Shown here: piece by piece, positions 11,640-21,409 of the stretch
Position numbering within the stretch: position 1 is the first letter of the stretch
Layout: each line of letters begins with the position of its first letter
Assembly (NCBI RefSeq): GCF_963678635.1
Contig: NC_087069.1
Coordinates: forward strand, 23,344,360-23,408,359
Origin: Symsagittifera roscoffensis
Lineage: Eukaryota; Xenacoelomorpha; Acoela; Convolutidae
Length of the DNA: 64,000 bases
Direction: 5' to 3'
The notes under the pieces: generated by a model
What the model was told of the DNA's origin: nothing
Databases searched by the model: none
Seen by the model: only the letters and a program-made list of their open reading frames with translations
Position numbers and translations under genes: made by a program

Positions 11640-12490
11640 CAAACCTTTTTGGATAATTAAACTGCTCTTTGTTATTGAAAGCTTTCATTCGTTTCATTTT
11701 TATTTACCGAAACACGTTTTTAGAGAGATTTTTGAGAAGAAAAGTTCTATAACAGAATGCTCATCGTACAATTTTCATCCATGAAAACTGTATGATAAGC
11801 ATTTTTTTATCCAGTTTTTCTCATCATTTTTTACATGACCAGAAAGCATCAAATGAGCCAAATAGAATAAAAATTTGTATTGAAAAATTTTAAAACTTTT
11901 TTAATTTTTTTTACGAAAATTGTATGATAAACATTTTTTCTATAGACGCCGTATATGAAATTGTATGGCAAGAGTTTACCTTCTATGGACGTCAACTCGG
12001 GTATTGCGCGAGCGAAACTTCGCAAAAGCTTAGAGGTTTTCGAGGACACTAGAGTATGTGCCTGCTATTCTACCCACAATCTCAAATGGATGACAGTAAC
12101 CCACATTTTATCCATACACTTGATATATCGATTTGTATGATAATGATTTTTGTTGTATGGAATTGTTGATAAGCATTTTCGGTGTATGGAGGTCAACTCG
12201 AGAAGAAGAACACAGTAAAACGAAGAAAACAATTGAATAAGGTTGATCAACACACTTCGCCCAAATCATACAAAAACCCATGAGCTACTACCACGCGGAC
12301 ATGGAAGCCTAAAATTACAAAAGCAGAGCACAAAAAGACAAATGAGAACAAAATAACCAAAATCATGCCACGCAAAAGACCAAACTTGTGCAAAATGTGT
12401 ATAAGGGTGACATTTTGCGATGATATGTAGACCAATAACTGTTAAAAACATGCAACTGCAAGACAAGCAAAATCAAAAGAAAAATAGGAA
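11640..12490 (+). repeat. Tandem unit 3, partial and more diverged
   Basis: Corresponds to about 9327-10175 of unit 1 with several percent divergence, and runs on into sequence shared with 26042 onward. It is probably the ancestral copy from which units 1 and 2 were amplified. Confidence 0.75.
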
Positions 12491-13024
12491 TGAACAATAC
12501 TGGTTCAAAAGCTTATGAGTGCAATTGTAAGGTTAGAAAAAACACGTGATGACGTCACAGGAATGATACTATTGGAAGAAATGGGAAAAAAGCGTAGTGA
12601 AAGCTCATGAAAATGACAATTCAGCTTTCTTAGCAAACTTTCCAATTAAAAAGGCTGCGCAAAATCTCACAAGCTACAACAGGAGAAGGTACTATTCCGA
12701 TCGGACGTCTAATGGTTTAAAACGAATCTCACAAAAAAAGATTCTATGGTTTTAGATAGTTAAACCTGAACACTTTTTTTATGATGAAATCGAAGCAACA
12801 AAATGACTGAACATATTGCCAATAATTGCCATCGAACTAATACAGTAGCGTCCAAAAAAAAACGCGTCAAAAGCGTCAGAAAACAAGGTTTAAAAATGGA
12901 TAAAGACAAACATTGCACAAATATGCATAAAATAGAAAAAATTGTATTGAGAACCTTAATATTTACACCAATTCAGCCGTAAGAACGGCGGATACCACTA
13001 AACTATTAAGGAACGTTGAACATC

Positions 13025-13955
13025 ACCGGGATCACCGAAACTTCTTATCATACAATTCCCAAATATAAGATACTTCTTGTCATACAATTCCATACGTACA
13101 GAAAATTGTATGAAATCTCTATGATAAACATTTTTCCATAAGTGAAAATTGTATTATAGGTGTTTTTCCATAAACCAAAAAGGTTGATTATTTCTTTCTA
13201 AATTTATTTTCTGAAAAATTTTCGGTTGTGTTTGCAGCCGAACACAAGTGACAAAGACCTTGGTTACTCAAAGCACCAAAGGTTGGTTGGAGTTGCATTT
13301 ACAATGCATAGAAAACGAGCTGATTACGGCCGTCTTTCATTATTGATATAAGAAAAGTAACAAACTTTTAGTGTTACGCAGAATTTTTTAATGGTGATTA
13401 TTTTAAAATTTTAAATTTTCAAATTATCAGACATTGATCAAGGCATATATAAACACCACATACAAAGGAAATAGGAATTTTCAGCGTTTTTGAAGAAAAA
13501 ATATTAAGTCAAAAGAAAATAAAAGCCAATATTGTCGTATCCAGGACTACGTTATGCACACAAAAAATTAAATTTTGCATGCAAAAAAAATGTTTTCCAA
13601 AAAGGTTTGTTTGCGTACGAAATTCGATTTGCGGTTGAAAAAAAAGTTTCTGGGCCAAATTTTCAAAGTTACTTGAAAAATTTTTGTGTCGCCATCAAAA
13701 AAATGCCAGTCATACAATTTCCATATATGGGAATTGTATGATAAGCATTTTTTTTTTCAAAAAACGAAAACCCCGTTTTTTTTACCAGACTGTTTTAAGA
13801 GAATCAAACAGCCAGAGAAATAAGAGAAATAAGTTTATATCTTTTTTCAACTATTTTTAGAAATTGTATGAAAATTGTATGACAAGCATTTTTCCACACA
13901 CTTGATGTATGGAATTGTATGATAAGCATTTTCGGTATATGGAGGTCAACCCGGG
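13025..13955 (+). mobile_element. CCCGGG-TIR element (931 bp), non-coding, with empty site in copy B
   Basis: Left end ACCGGGATCACC, right end GGTCAACCCGGG, flanked by TC on both sides. Copy B (about 26660) has the uninterrupted sequence; removing the element and one TC restores the same length, which supports a true insertion with a 2 bp target duplication. The interior has CATACAATT.CCATA palindromes (13710-13741, 15 of 16 bases pair) and no coding frame. A related element is at 43645-44666. Confidence 0.78.
13710..13741. repeat. 32 bp palindrome in CCCGGG-TIR element
   Basis: TCATACAATTTCCATA is followed directly by its reverse complement with one mismatch; the centre is at 13725/13726. 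It could form a hairpin or cruciform, or bind a dimeric protein. Confidence 0.8.
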
Positions 13956-14191
13956 TCATTATAATGTCAGACTACGCATAGATAAACTTTCCACTTAATC
14001 ACTCTTAAGCCCAAAAATAATCACAGCCAAAAGCTCAAAATTTAAAATGGCACTCGATTCATTGAAAAAAGTTTCAAAGACAAAAATTTAAATCAAATGT
14101 AGAAAAACAACTAACTCTGCAACCATAAAACCTCACATGTCAAAAAATGAACGACAAAAAACAAATGCTCATTTGAACTATACACCGCAGG

Positions 14192-14223
14192 CAGTAGCGG
14201 GTTTAGAAAGGCGGACGCCCCCC
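14192..14223 (+). mobile_element. Left end of an hAT-like MITE, cut by the retrotransposon LTR
   Basis: Starts CAGTAGCGGGTTTAGA and stops at a C run where the LTR begins. The right half of this MITE copy is not found on the far side of the retrotransposon; instead a full copy restarts at 21142. Confidence 0.6.
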
Positions 14224-14455
14224 TGTCATACCTCAAAGTATGAACGTTTGATTCCCGAATACGAATGGATCGACAAACAGATAAGCTAGCGCGGAGCGAG
14301 ATAAAACGACCAATTTAAACCAAGGTTTATTCTTGCTCTGACCGTTCATTCGGTCTGTGTTTGAGATGAGATCTCTCAAGGTCGATTGACCGGCTAAATG
14401 TATGTTTATGGCATGCAACATCATAAACATATGTAACAACATAAATCATAAATGT

Positions 14456-14505
<50 letters not shown>

Positions 14506-14533
14506 GAGTTTTGTCGGTCCATGCCGGATGACA
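14224..14533 (-). repeat. 3' LTR of the Ty3-like element (310 bp)
   Basis: Read on the minus strand it starts TGTCATCC and ends GGTATGACA, so it has TG...CA ends within the short inverted repeat TGTCAT/ATGACA. Its last 13 bases equal the 5' LTR remnant at 20997-21009. It contains an (AT)n microsatellite. Confidence 0.85.
14458..14503. repeat. (AT)n microsatellite
   Basis: About 23 perfect AT dinucleotides, inside the LTR; likely to vary in length between individuals. Confidence 0.95.
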
Positions 14534-14545
14534 TTCCCCCTTGAC
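14534..14545 (-). promoter_or_regulatory. Polypurine tract of the Ty3-like element
   Basis: The minus strand reads GTCAAGGGGGAA immediately before the LTR's TGTCAT; position and composition fit the plus-strand primer site. Confidence 0.7.
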
Positions 14546-14860
14546 ACCTAAATTATAACTGATAATTGAGTTTTAAAGTCCACGTGGGACCGTTTAGTTT
14601 TATGTTTTTGAGTTTTTCGTCCCCATGGGACGCGAACATCATTCATTTTTCCTTTACATCTTTTGTCATTTCGTCTTCCTGCTTCGTATGTTCTTCATCA
14701 TCTGGCATTTCTGCATCAGCATCAAGTTTTTGAGTTTTGCCCCTTTAATAATTTAAAATATCGTTATTGTTCTCTGCCATCTCCTCATCCGTTAACGACG
14801 TTAAATCCACCACTTCCTCTTTCTTTTTGGTCTGTTTAGGGCTTATAGCTTCAATGAACT

Positions 14861-15382
14861 TTAAACACGCTCGATACACTGGGGTTTCGTCCAAAAAAAC
14901 CCATTTCCTTGATTAAGATTTGGATGATTTGGCTTGTCCTGTTCGGGTGGCGAATCTATCTCGAATCGTCGACTTGCTTTGTTAGTGTTGCTCGGGTCGA
15001 GTATCGTGTTAATTGGGATTGCATTCCGAAATGCATTTGACAACGCCGATTGGCGGTTCCGGGTGGATCTTCGTGAGGGTTCTGTTGCTGCTGGGGTTGT
15101 TTTTTGATTCTGCCGTTTCGGCGAAGGGGCCACATCTTCCGATGATGTGGTTGAACTATTGTCATCCTGACTTGATTCCACGTCTACCGTTGTTGTCTTC
15201 TCCTTCTCTGTTGATGCCTCTGTTTCCAAAGCCATTCCTCTGTTCTGAGGTTGCCTTGTAGGTCGTCCTCCGGTGCGCTTTCCCGTTGCTTTCGCATTTC
15301 GTTTTGTTGGACTGATCGTTTGTTGTTTCGACTTCTTCGTGTGTTTCACCGGGAGGCCAGTCTCTTCGTCTTCTTGAAACAT
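14861..15382 (-). CDS. Ty3-like element, tail frame after integrase (hydrophilic, 173 aa)
   Basis: Polar, Ser/Thr/Lys/Arg-rich frame located between integrase and the 3' LTR, in the position of a pol C-terminus or an extra ORF. It has no transmembrane segment, so an envelope gene is not supported. The composition (repeated S, T, Q, N and basic clusters such as RRSTRNRQS) resembles the linker between RNase H and integrase, which suggests one long disordered-tailed polyprotein. No catalytic motif is seen. It may be only a fragment. Confidence 0.45.
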   Translation of the reverse strand: MFQEDEETGLPVKHTKKSKQQTISPTKRNAKATGKRTGGRPTRQPQNRGMALETEASTEKEKTTTVDVESSQDDNSSTTSSEDVAPSPKRQNQKTTPAATEPSRRSTRNRQSALSNAFRNAIPINTILDPSNTNKASRRFEIDSPPEQDKPNHPNLNQGNGFFWTKPQCIERV

Positions 15383-15541
15383 TGCATGTTGAGGCGCGTT
15401 GGGGTTGTTTGTTGATGTCTAAAAAACGTAGACATGGTCATTTTCTCCGTGCGGATTTATAAACCACATAATCGCTTAGTTGGGATGGCCTACAAGGTCC
15501 ATAAATTAAAGGGTTTGGTACAAAAGCTGCTCCGCTATTCC

Positions 15542-16852
15542 TTAATAATCTTGGTTGTTTGCCAAATGTTTGTACCCAAGCGGTGTGTGGAATGATATCA
15601 AGATTTTTCCATCAACTGTCTTACATTTTTGTTCAAATGTTTTTGGAGAATTTCTTTTCGTTGCTATCCTAATAGTTTTTCGTGCCACCTGTTCTATTTT
15701 CTTCTTAGTGTGTGGGTCTATTGTTGCTTGACGTGCACCTGTTATTTGCTGTGTTGGAGATTTTGGAAGCTGTAGATTCTTTGGTAATTGTGTGCTCAGA
15801 TTCGCTTTTTTCTTAACTGTCACCTCGTCTTCCGACCATCTTTGGAGGTCATGAATGATCTCTGCTGGTAGTGTCGGTTTTTCTAGGTTCTTTCGATCTA
15901 AACATGCATGTTTTGCGTTTTCCCAATTTAAGTTATTCGGTGTACTATTTGTTGCGATGTTTGATAGCGGAGTGTTGGGTTTACGGCCTAAATTTGCTTC
16001 GAAAGGTGAAATTTTTGTGACGCCGTGTGGTGTGATCCGTAAAATTTTATTATTTCAGCTACGTCGGAAGCAAGTCGATACGGTGTGTTTGTTTTATCAA
16101 TTCGCATCACCGCTGGCCTGCGTTTGAGTGTTTGTATCGTTCGTTCGACTACTCCTATTGCTCTGTGGTCGTCTCCTGGTGCGAAAAGTAATTTTATGTT
16201 ATTCGAGTTACAAAAAATGGAGTTTCTTTGCTCTGAATGTTTGAGCCTAATCGCATCTTAATCTTCTTGGCAAGCCGTTGTTCGAAATATATCGTTGCAT
16301 GAATTTTATGGCGATATCGGCTGTTGTGTTGGAAACAACCTTTGCCGTAGGAAATTTAGACCACTAACCGATAGCGACTAAAATGTAAGCATCCCTATTT
16401 AATTCATCCGGGACGGGACCTGCGAAGTCTACCTGAACCTCCTCGTTGGGTTCTACCACTGGTTCCATAAGGTATGAGTGTTTTTTTCCCAGAATGGGTT
16501 TTAGATTTTTACCTTGTTCTGTACAGTGTCTGCAAATTTGCGCCATGTGTACAATGGTTCTATAAATGTGAGGGAACCAGACGTGTTGACATAGGTGGGT
16601 TAAATGGAGGCTGTCGAGCACTGTTTGACGAAGTTGGGTCGGTATCACGATTCGTTCATCGATCAGGAGACATTCTTCGCAAACGTGAAGTCGATTCCTG
16701 GTATTGTACCAATAAGGCCCATAAGAGTTTTTGATGGCCTCCCAATCCCGTTTCTTGACGAAACTGATAAGTGGGCGGAGGTTTCGATCGTTTTTCGTCG
16801 CCGCCGCGATGAACCGTACACCTAGCACCCGTTGAAGTTTCTTTCGAAACAA
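15542..16852 (-). pseudogene. Ty3-like element, integrase region (broken)
   Basis: The open part (16852-16364) has an N-terminal zinc-binding region ending CRHC, preceded by His residues (HLTH), then the first catalytic Asp in VQVDFAGP. A TAG at 16366-16364 stops it. Beyond this the core continues in pieces: further stops near 16.26 and 16.21 kb and shifts of frame. A 93-residue frame at 15823-15542 is the probable C-terminal part. No full D,D,E core can be read in one frame, so this copy cannot encode a working integrase. Confidence 0.75.
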
Positions 16853-17986
16853 TGGGTGTCTTCTTCGCTCTCTGATGTGTTCGTGGCTTTTTCTATCGTT
16901 GCTGTTAGTCCCTCCGTGATCATTTCGTGGCTGGCCTCGAGTGATGTATTTGTCGTCATCGTTGGGCGTATCTCGTTGTGTTTTTGCTCCTCTTGTGTAT
17001 TCTTTGTTGGGTTTACGCGGCTCACCCGAATTTCATCTTCTGATTGCTGTTCTCCTGATAGCTTTGTTTGAGTAGATCTGGAGGTTACTTCAATCTCCGT
17101 TTGGCACGAATCTGCTTTAGCGCTGGAAGATGATCTTTCTTCTGTCTGGCAATACGTCCTGCACGAATCCGTTTTAGTGCTGGAAGATGCTCTTTCCTCT
17201 GTTTGGCAGGATGTCGTTTTCAACTGGTCGGTTAAAGTCTTTCTCTCCGGTGGGCTGTTTCGTTTTTCCTGATCGTCTGAGAAAATGATTTTGGGAAAGT
17301 TTGATTTTGGGCGTGTCTCTTCAATTTTTTTTTTACTAATGACTTCTCTTGCGTCTTGAACTTTTGCGTTCCTCTCAGTAGTTGTCTGTTTTGGTGAGTT
17401 AGTGTTTGCTCTCTTTCCTTTTTGTAGGTGGCCTTTTGTGCCATCTTGGGTGTGACAGACTCTGTTCTCTATCCGACGATCCTTGCCACTGCGTAGCTGA
17501 CTTTGAGTTTTTCGCCTCTGTATCGGCACTTTTCAGTTTTATTGGTATGAAGCCTCCTTTATGTCCACGAGTGTCTGATCGTCTGCTCATTTTAGTGTGA
17601 GTGATGCAATTCACCGATTTTTGTACTGTTTGTTTTGCTTTGTGAAATTTTGTTTGAGAGAGAGCTGACTTGTCGTTGGCAATTTTTGAGTGAGACTCAA
17701 TTGAAGTTTTAGTTTGCAATTGACCGTGAGTGGATTGTTTGGAATGTTCATATGTGCTATGATTATTTGAAGTGGCATTCAATAGCCCTTTGTTTTCCCC
17801 GCGTTTTTTGATCAGCCCATACGGTGCTTTGTTCTGATTGGTCAAATTATTTACAATGACGTTGTCAATCAGTTCGAGATCGTTAATGAAAAAATTAATT
17901 GATGCAACTACGAATTTTTCATCGTACTCACTAGGCGGTTTTGCCAATCCAACCGGATTTCGGGACATGTAGTCTAAAAAACCCAT
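16853..17986 (-). pseudogene. Ty3-like element, long hydrophilic linker between RNase H and integrase
   Basis: About 1.1 kb of polar coding-like sequence in two frames (17986-17399 and 17529-16822), overlapping and so separated by a frameshift near 17.4-17.5 kb. It begins with a conserved-looking DYMSRNP (a common motif just after RNase H in Ty3-like pol), then becomes K/S/T/Q/N-rich. A 57 bp direct repeat at 17105 and 17162 encodes SCQTEER-type repeats. Normally far fewer residues separate RNase H from integrase. Confidence 0.6.
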
Positions 17987-18330
17987 TTAATCCACGCCAG
18001 GTGTTTGATACCAAAATAAAATGGAATTAATCTATCAATCCATCGTGTGAGTCGACTCTGACTTGTTTTTGATCTTTCGCTTGCGTTAAATGTACTGATT
18101 AACGCTTGATGATTTGTAATGACTGTAAAATGTTTTCCATAAAAATAGTATTTGAAGTGTTCGATTGCCCAAACTACTCCCAATAGTTTTAGTTCATTTA
18201 CCGAGTATTTTTCTTCGAGGAAATTTAAAAAACGTGATGCGTAAGCTGCGGCTATCCAACTCTCTGGTGAATTTTGTTCTAGTGCAGCTCCTAATCCAGT
18301 GTTCGATTTGTTCTAGTGCAGCTCCTAAAC
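17974..18330 (-). pseudogene. Ty3-like element, RNase H region (rearranged)
   Basis: Visible RNase H signatures include LGAALEQ, AYASRFLN, SVNELKLLGVVWAIEHFKYY and TNHQALIS. Its beginning is damaged: 21 bp (TTGTTCTAGTGCAGCTCCTA core on the plus strand) is repeated at 18274-18294 and 18308-18328, disrupting the junction with RT. The frame ends at 17974 by a shift just before the DYMSRNP motif. Confidence 0.75.
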
Positions 18331-19533
18331 AATGCGAGTTTCTAGTTGTTGATCAAAGTGCTTGTTTTGAGTAGTTTCAGCTACAAATTTTAATATGTTT
18401 TTGAAAGCTGTGTTTAGTTCTGATGACCAGTCAAGTGGTTTTTTCTTCTGTGTGTTTTTTAGCAAGGGACGGAGCGCTGCAGTTGTTTGTGCTAGATTTG
18501 GTATATATCTTGTCAGATGATGTTTTGACCCCATAAAACTTTTTAATTGTTTAAATGTTTTTGGTGGTGACAGTTTTTCTATTGCTTCGGTTTTCTTAAT
18601 TAGTGGAGTTGTGCCTTCACTGTTAATTTTAAATCCTAGCCACTCAATCTCTTTGCAAGCGATTTTACATTTCTCAAGTGAAATTGCTAGATTTTCTTCA
18701 TCAAGTTTGTCCAACACTGCTTTCATTTTCTGTTGATGTAACTCTTTGTTTCCCTTAGTTACTACTAGTATATCATCTAGATATGCATACGTGTTCGTAC
18801 AATTCGTCAATGTTAAATCGACAGCTTTTTGAAATTCAGCTGGCATATCCGTGAGGCCGTAAAATTCCGTTTGGAATTGATACGTCCCTGTTGCATTGCC
18901 ACCGACCAAACTGAAATTGCATTGTTCACGTGTCTTTCGATCCAGCGGGATTCGAGAGCATGCGTATCTCAAATCAAGTTTAGAGAATAGTGTTGGATTT
19001 GTTTTGTCTGATTTGACTACCTGCGCAATGTTATTCAAGAAGAGATCAATATTGGGCATCTGATACTTGATTTTATCATTAAATTTATTGATTTTCTTCG
19101 AATCCAGCGCAAGTTTAACTGTTTGATCTTTTTTCACTGTAATTACGATTGGGCTTATGAATTGTTTGTCCGAACATTTATCCAATTTGATAATATGTCT
19201 TTGGTCAATCAGTTTATTTAATTCTCCTTCCACTCGTCCCTGAAGGTGTATCGGAATGCGTCTACCCTTCTGTTGAACTGGTTCGAATTCTTCAAGGAAC
19301 TGTGTTTTCATAGTGTGATTTTTGGATTTTCCGATACGTACGAACATTTGTGCGTAATTGTCTTTGATCCATTTATTTATCATTGGGTCCGACTCTTCTT
19401 GTTCTCGTATAGCATGTACCTTTTCTGTTTTCTGTTCTTGAATCAATTTGATGCCGATCTGCGGAAGTAGATTCCTTCCGATGATGTTTGCCTTTTTGTC
19501 GTCTACTACGATGAATGGGGCGGCTCTGATTTG
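18325..19533 (-). CDS. Ty3-like element, reverse transcriptase
   Basis: An uninterrupted frame of about 400 codons (first Met at 19446; the same frame is open back to 19533 after a TAG). It contains the RT palm motifs LFSKLDLRYA, FYGLTDMPAEFQ and the catalytic box YLDDILVV, then WLGFKINSEG and the thumb/connection pattern FKQLKSFMG. It copies the element RNA to DNA. This is the best preserved domain of the element, but upstream and downstream breaks prevent a complete polyprotein. Confidence 0.9.
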   Translation of the reverse strand, partial: QIRAAPFIVVDDKKANIIGRNLLPQIGIKLIQEQKTEKVHAIREQEESDPMINKWIKDNYAQMFVRIGKSKNHTMKTQFLEEFEPVQQKGRRIPIHLQGRVEGELNKLIDQRHIIKLDKCSDKQFISPIVITVKKDQTVKLALDSKKINKFNDKIKYQMPNIDLFLNNIAQVVKSDKTNPTLFSKLDLRYACSRIPLDRKTREQCNFSLVGGNATGTYQFQTEFYGLTDMPAEFQKAVDLTLTNCTNTYAYLDDILVVTKGNKELHQQKMKAVLDKLDEENLAISLEKCKIACKEIEWLGFKINSEGTTPLIKKTEAIEKLSPPKTFKQLKSFMGSKHHLTRYIPNLAQTTAALRPLLKNTQKKKPLDWSSELNTAFKNILKFVAETTQNKHFDQQLETRIV

Positions 19534-19917
19534 CTAGCCCACCGACTCGATTGTAATGATCAATCTTCCTTTCGGAACAATTGTTTCGCCATTATAGCAA
19601 GCTAAATTGCGTGCTGTGTCTCCCGATGGGATGGTTTTAAACAGTGCAGATTTATCCTGTTGTTGGAGACGCCTTGCGGTTTTTTCGTTTAGAAAAGACT
19701 TTGGGCTGCCCGAATCGGCAATAGCGAACAACTGTTCGGAATTGGTTTTTAGTTTCTTAATATGTCCGTTTAGATCATCTTCAACCAATGTTCTTGTATT
19801 TTTAATCTCAAATGATTCCTCGATTGCCATCACCGAAAAATTATCTATTTGATAGTTATCCCAACCTTTGCTGGAAGAAAATTCTGCAAACGCCACTGGG
19901 TCGTTTTCTGTTTCCAA
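19534..19917 (-). pseudogene. Ty3-like element, protease region, ended by a stop
   Basis: The retropepsin active-site region reads FAIADSGSPKSFL (DSG in place of the usual DTG/DSG choice). The frame ends in TAG at 19536-19534, and the same frame continues into RT beyond it. Whether this TAG is a mutation or a read-through stop cannot be decided from one copy; other breaks favour mutation. Confidence 0.75.
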
Positions 19918-20426
19918 ACTTTCGGTGTCAAGCTCCTCCTGTTGGTCAACTTGGGTATCTTCAAGATAGTTGACTTGTGTTGATCGGCATACTTTGGCAA
20001 AGTGCCCCCGTTTGGCGCACTTTGCACAAATTTTATCTTAGCGGGACAGGTCTGTAAATGATTTTGATTATACTGGTTGCCGCATTTAAAGCACTGTTTT
20101 TGATTTCCTGTGTTTGTAGCCCTTGTTTGTGCTCTGTTATTTTGTGATCCTCGTTGAAATGGTCTGCCTCGGGCGCCTCGCCCTTTTTGTGTGTTTTGAC
20201 TGTTAGAGTAGTTCGTGCGCCCTCGGGTGTTAATGTAATTGACCGGTTCTTGCTTTGTCGTAATTTGGTGTCCGCTAAAAGGGTTGATTTTCATAGTTCT
20301 ACTATTTTCAATACCTTTTTCCCGGCGAATAGCATATTCAAATGCATCTTGTGGAGTTCTGGTCTGTGCCAATAGTTCCTTGGCTATTTTTTCGTTGTTC
20401 ATGTGTGCCCGTGATGCTAATTCCAC
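19845..20426 (-). pseudogene. Ty3-like element, gag C-terminus / nucleocapsid, frameshifted
   Basis: Arg/Gly/Asn/Gln-rich RNA-binding region (GRGARGRPFQRGS) followed by a zinc-knuckle-like CFKCGNQYNQNHLQTC with spacing CX2CX7HX3C. A second knuckle of ordinary CX2CX4HX4C spacing lies just after it (around 20.01-19.97 kb) but in another frame, so a small indel separates the two. After the indel the frame is that of the protease. Confidence 0.75.
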
Positions 20427-20493
20427 GAGATCAGAATGGAATTGTTCTAAACTCTCATTCGTTTTCTGTTTTCGACAAATGACATTGTATCTT

Positions 20494-20997
20494 TCAAAAG
20501 CGATGATTCGAGTTGTGATAAAAAATATCCTCGAGGGTTGTCATCATTTCTTGGGTAGAAACGGTGTGTAACTCCAGATTAGGCCGTTTCTGTTGCAATT
20601 GTCTTTGTCCTTCCGCTCCTAAGCATAAGAATACGTAGCTGCGTACTTTCGCGTCTGCTTCGTCCCATTTGAATGCGTTACAAAGTACTCCCTTTTCTCT
20701 CGCTTTGATTACATGGTTTTCCCAACCTACTCTTTTCTCTTGATTTCTGAATTCTCTGTTCTTTCTTTGTGCTTCAGTTTCTCTTGTGATTTCAAGTTCA
20801 AATACAAGCTCTGCTGGTTCGACTAAAGTTAGTCGGGCTCTTAATAAATTTCGTACATCTATGCCATCTTTCGCGAATATTGCCATTTCCATTATCGCCG
20901 CCCACTTGGACCATTTTAGAGGTGGTTCGGCCGATGCCTTCTCCCAAAAGGTATTTATGTTGAGTGGGTTTTTGGAATATCCTGATGGCTGCGCCAT
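20494..20997 (-). CDS. Ty3-like element, gag N-terminal part
   Basis: The frame begins MAQPSGYSKNP at ATG 20997-20995. The ATG uses the last base of the LTR and the TG of the primer site, so there is no untranslated leader between LTR and gag. The product is helical and charged, with the capsid-like pattern WSKWAAIMEMAIFAKDG and KVRSYVFLCLGAEGQRQL. It ends by frameshift near 20.5 kb, where the following gag portion continues in a different frame. Confidence 0.75.
   Translation of the reverse strand: MAQPSGYSKNPLNINTFWEKASAEPPLKWSKWAAIMEMAIFAKDGIDVRNLLRARLTLVEPAELVFELEITRETEAQRKNREFRNQEKRVGWENHVIKAREKGVLCNAFKWDEADAKVRSYVFLCLGAEGQRQLQQKRPNLELHTVSTQEMMTTLEDIFYHNSNHRF
20979..20996 (-). promoter_or_regulatory. 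Primer-binding site of the Ty3-like element
   Basis: Immediately inside the LTR end (ATGACA) the minus strand reads TGGCGCAGCC. TGG pairs with the tRNA CCA end; TGGCGCAGC fits the 3' end of some animal tRNA-Ser species (inference from general knowledge). Confidence 0.6.
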
Positions 20998-21009
20998 GTC
21001 ATACCTCAA

Positions 21010-21077
21010 TTAAGCGTATAATGTCTTTATCAATTAAGCGTATAACCGAGGTATAACCGGATAGACCTGCATGCATT
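21010..21077 (+). repeat. Foreign joint replacing the 5' LTR; right arm of the 52 bp inverted repeat
   Basis: CAATTAAGCGTATAA occurs twice (21007 and 21031). 21026-21077 is the exact reverse complement of 7217-7268. It separates the 13 bp LTR remnant from the flank shared with copy B. Confidence 0.8.
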
Positions 21078-21141
21078 AAACTGCACATGTCAACAAATGA
21101 AAGACAAAGAACAAATGCTCGTTTGAACTATACACCGCAGG

Positions 21142-21409
21142 CAGTAGCGGATTTAGGGGGGCGGATGCCCCCCCCCTCTCAGGGATTCGACCTCCTGCCG
21201 ACCCAAAGAGTCCCTCCCTTGTACTACTTTGAGATATCCATTTTTTGCTGACTGACCTTAAAATTTTTCTATAGGCGTTTTTGGCGCCAATCTATACTAA
21301 TTTTGAGGGGAGAGCGCGCGCAGAAAAAACGCGATTTTACGGTCGAAATTTTCCAAAAAGTGCGTAAATTTTGAAAATCTGCCCCCACTTTTTCCTAAAT
21401 CCGCGCCTG
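21142..21409 (+). mobile_element. hAT-like MITE in copy A (268 bp)
   Basis: Ends CAGTAGCGGATTTAGG and CCTAAATCCGCGCCTG. Flanks ACCGCAGG and ACCCAGGT are compatible with a decayed 8 bp duplication. The same insertion is present in copy B at 26902-27172, so it predates the segmental duplication. Confidence 0.75.

Larger units (their letters stand above)
14224..21009 (-). mobile_element. Ty3/gypsy-like LTR retrotransposon, degenerate, 5' LTR almost lost
   Basis: Reading on the minus strand: 13 bp remnant of the 5' LTR, primer site, gag, protease, RT, RNase H, a long hydrophilic linker, integrase, a tail frame, polypurine tract, and a complete 310 bp 3' LTR. The order protease-RT-RNase H-integrase is that of Ty3/gypsy (Metaviridae). 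The coding part is broken by several frameshifts and stops, so it is inactive. It lies inside copy A of the segmental duplication and is absent from copy B, so it arrived after that duplication or was removed from B. Confidence 0.88.

Noticed and set aside
9636-12466. Sixty-residue frames repeated three times on both strands
   Set aside because: They follow the tandem DNA units, have no domain, and both strands are open equally; no evidence of coding.
14861-15382. Envelope gene of the Ty3-like element
   Set aside because: The frame is hydrophilic with no signal peptide, transmembrane segment or cysteine pattern.
15013-20571. Plus-strand frames across the Ty3-like element
   Set aside because: Antisense shadows of gag-pol.
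7217-21077. A single giant transposon bounded by the 52 bp inverted repeat
   Set aside because: No matching target duplication at the outer borders and the interior is explained by separate repeats; kept only as a finding to test.
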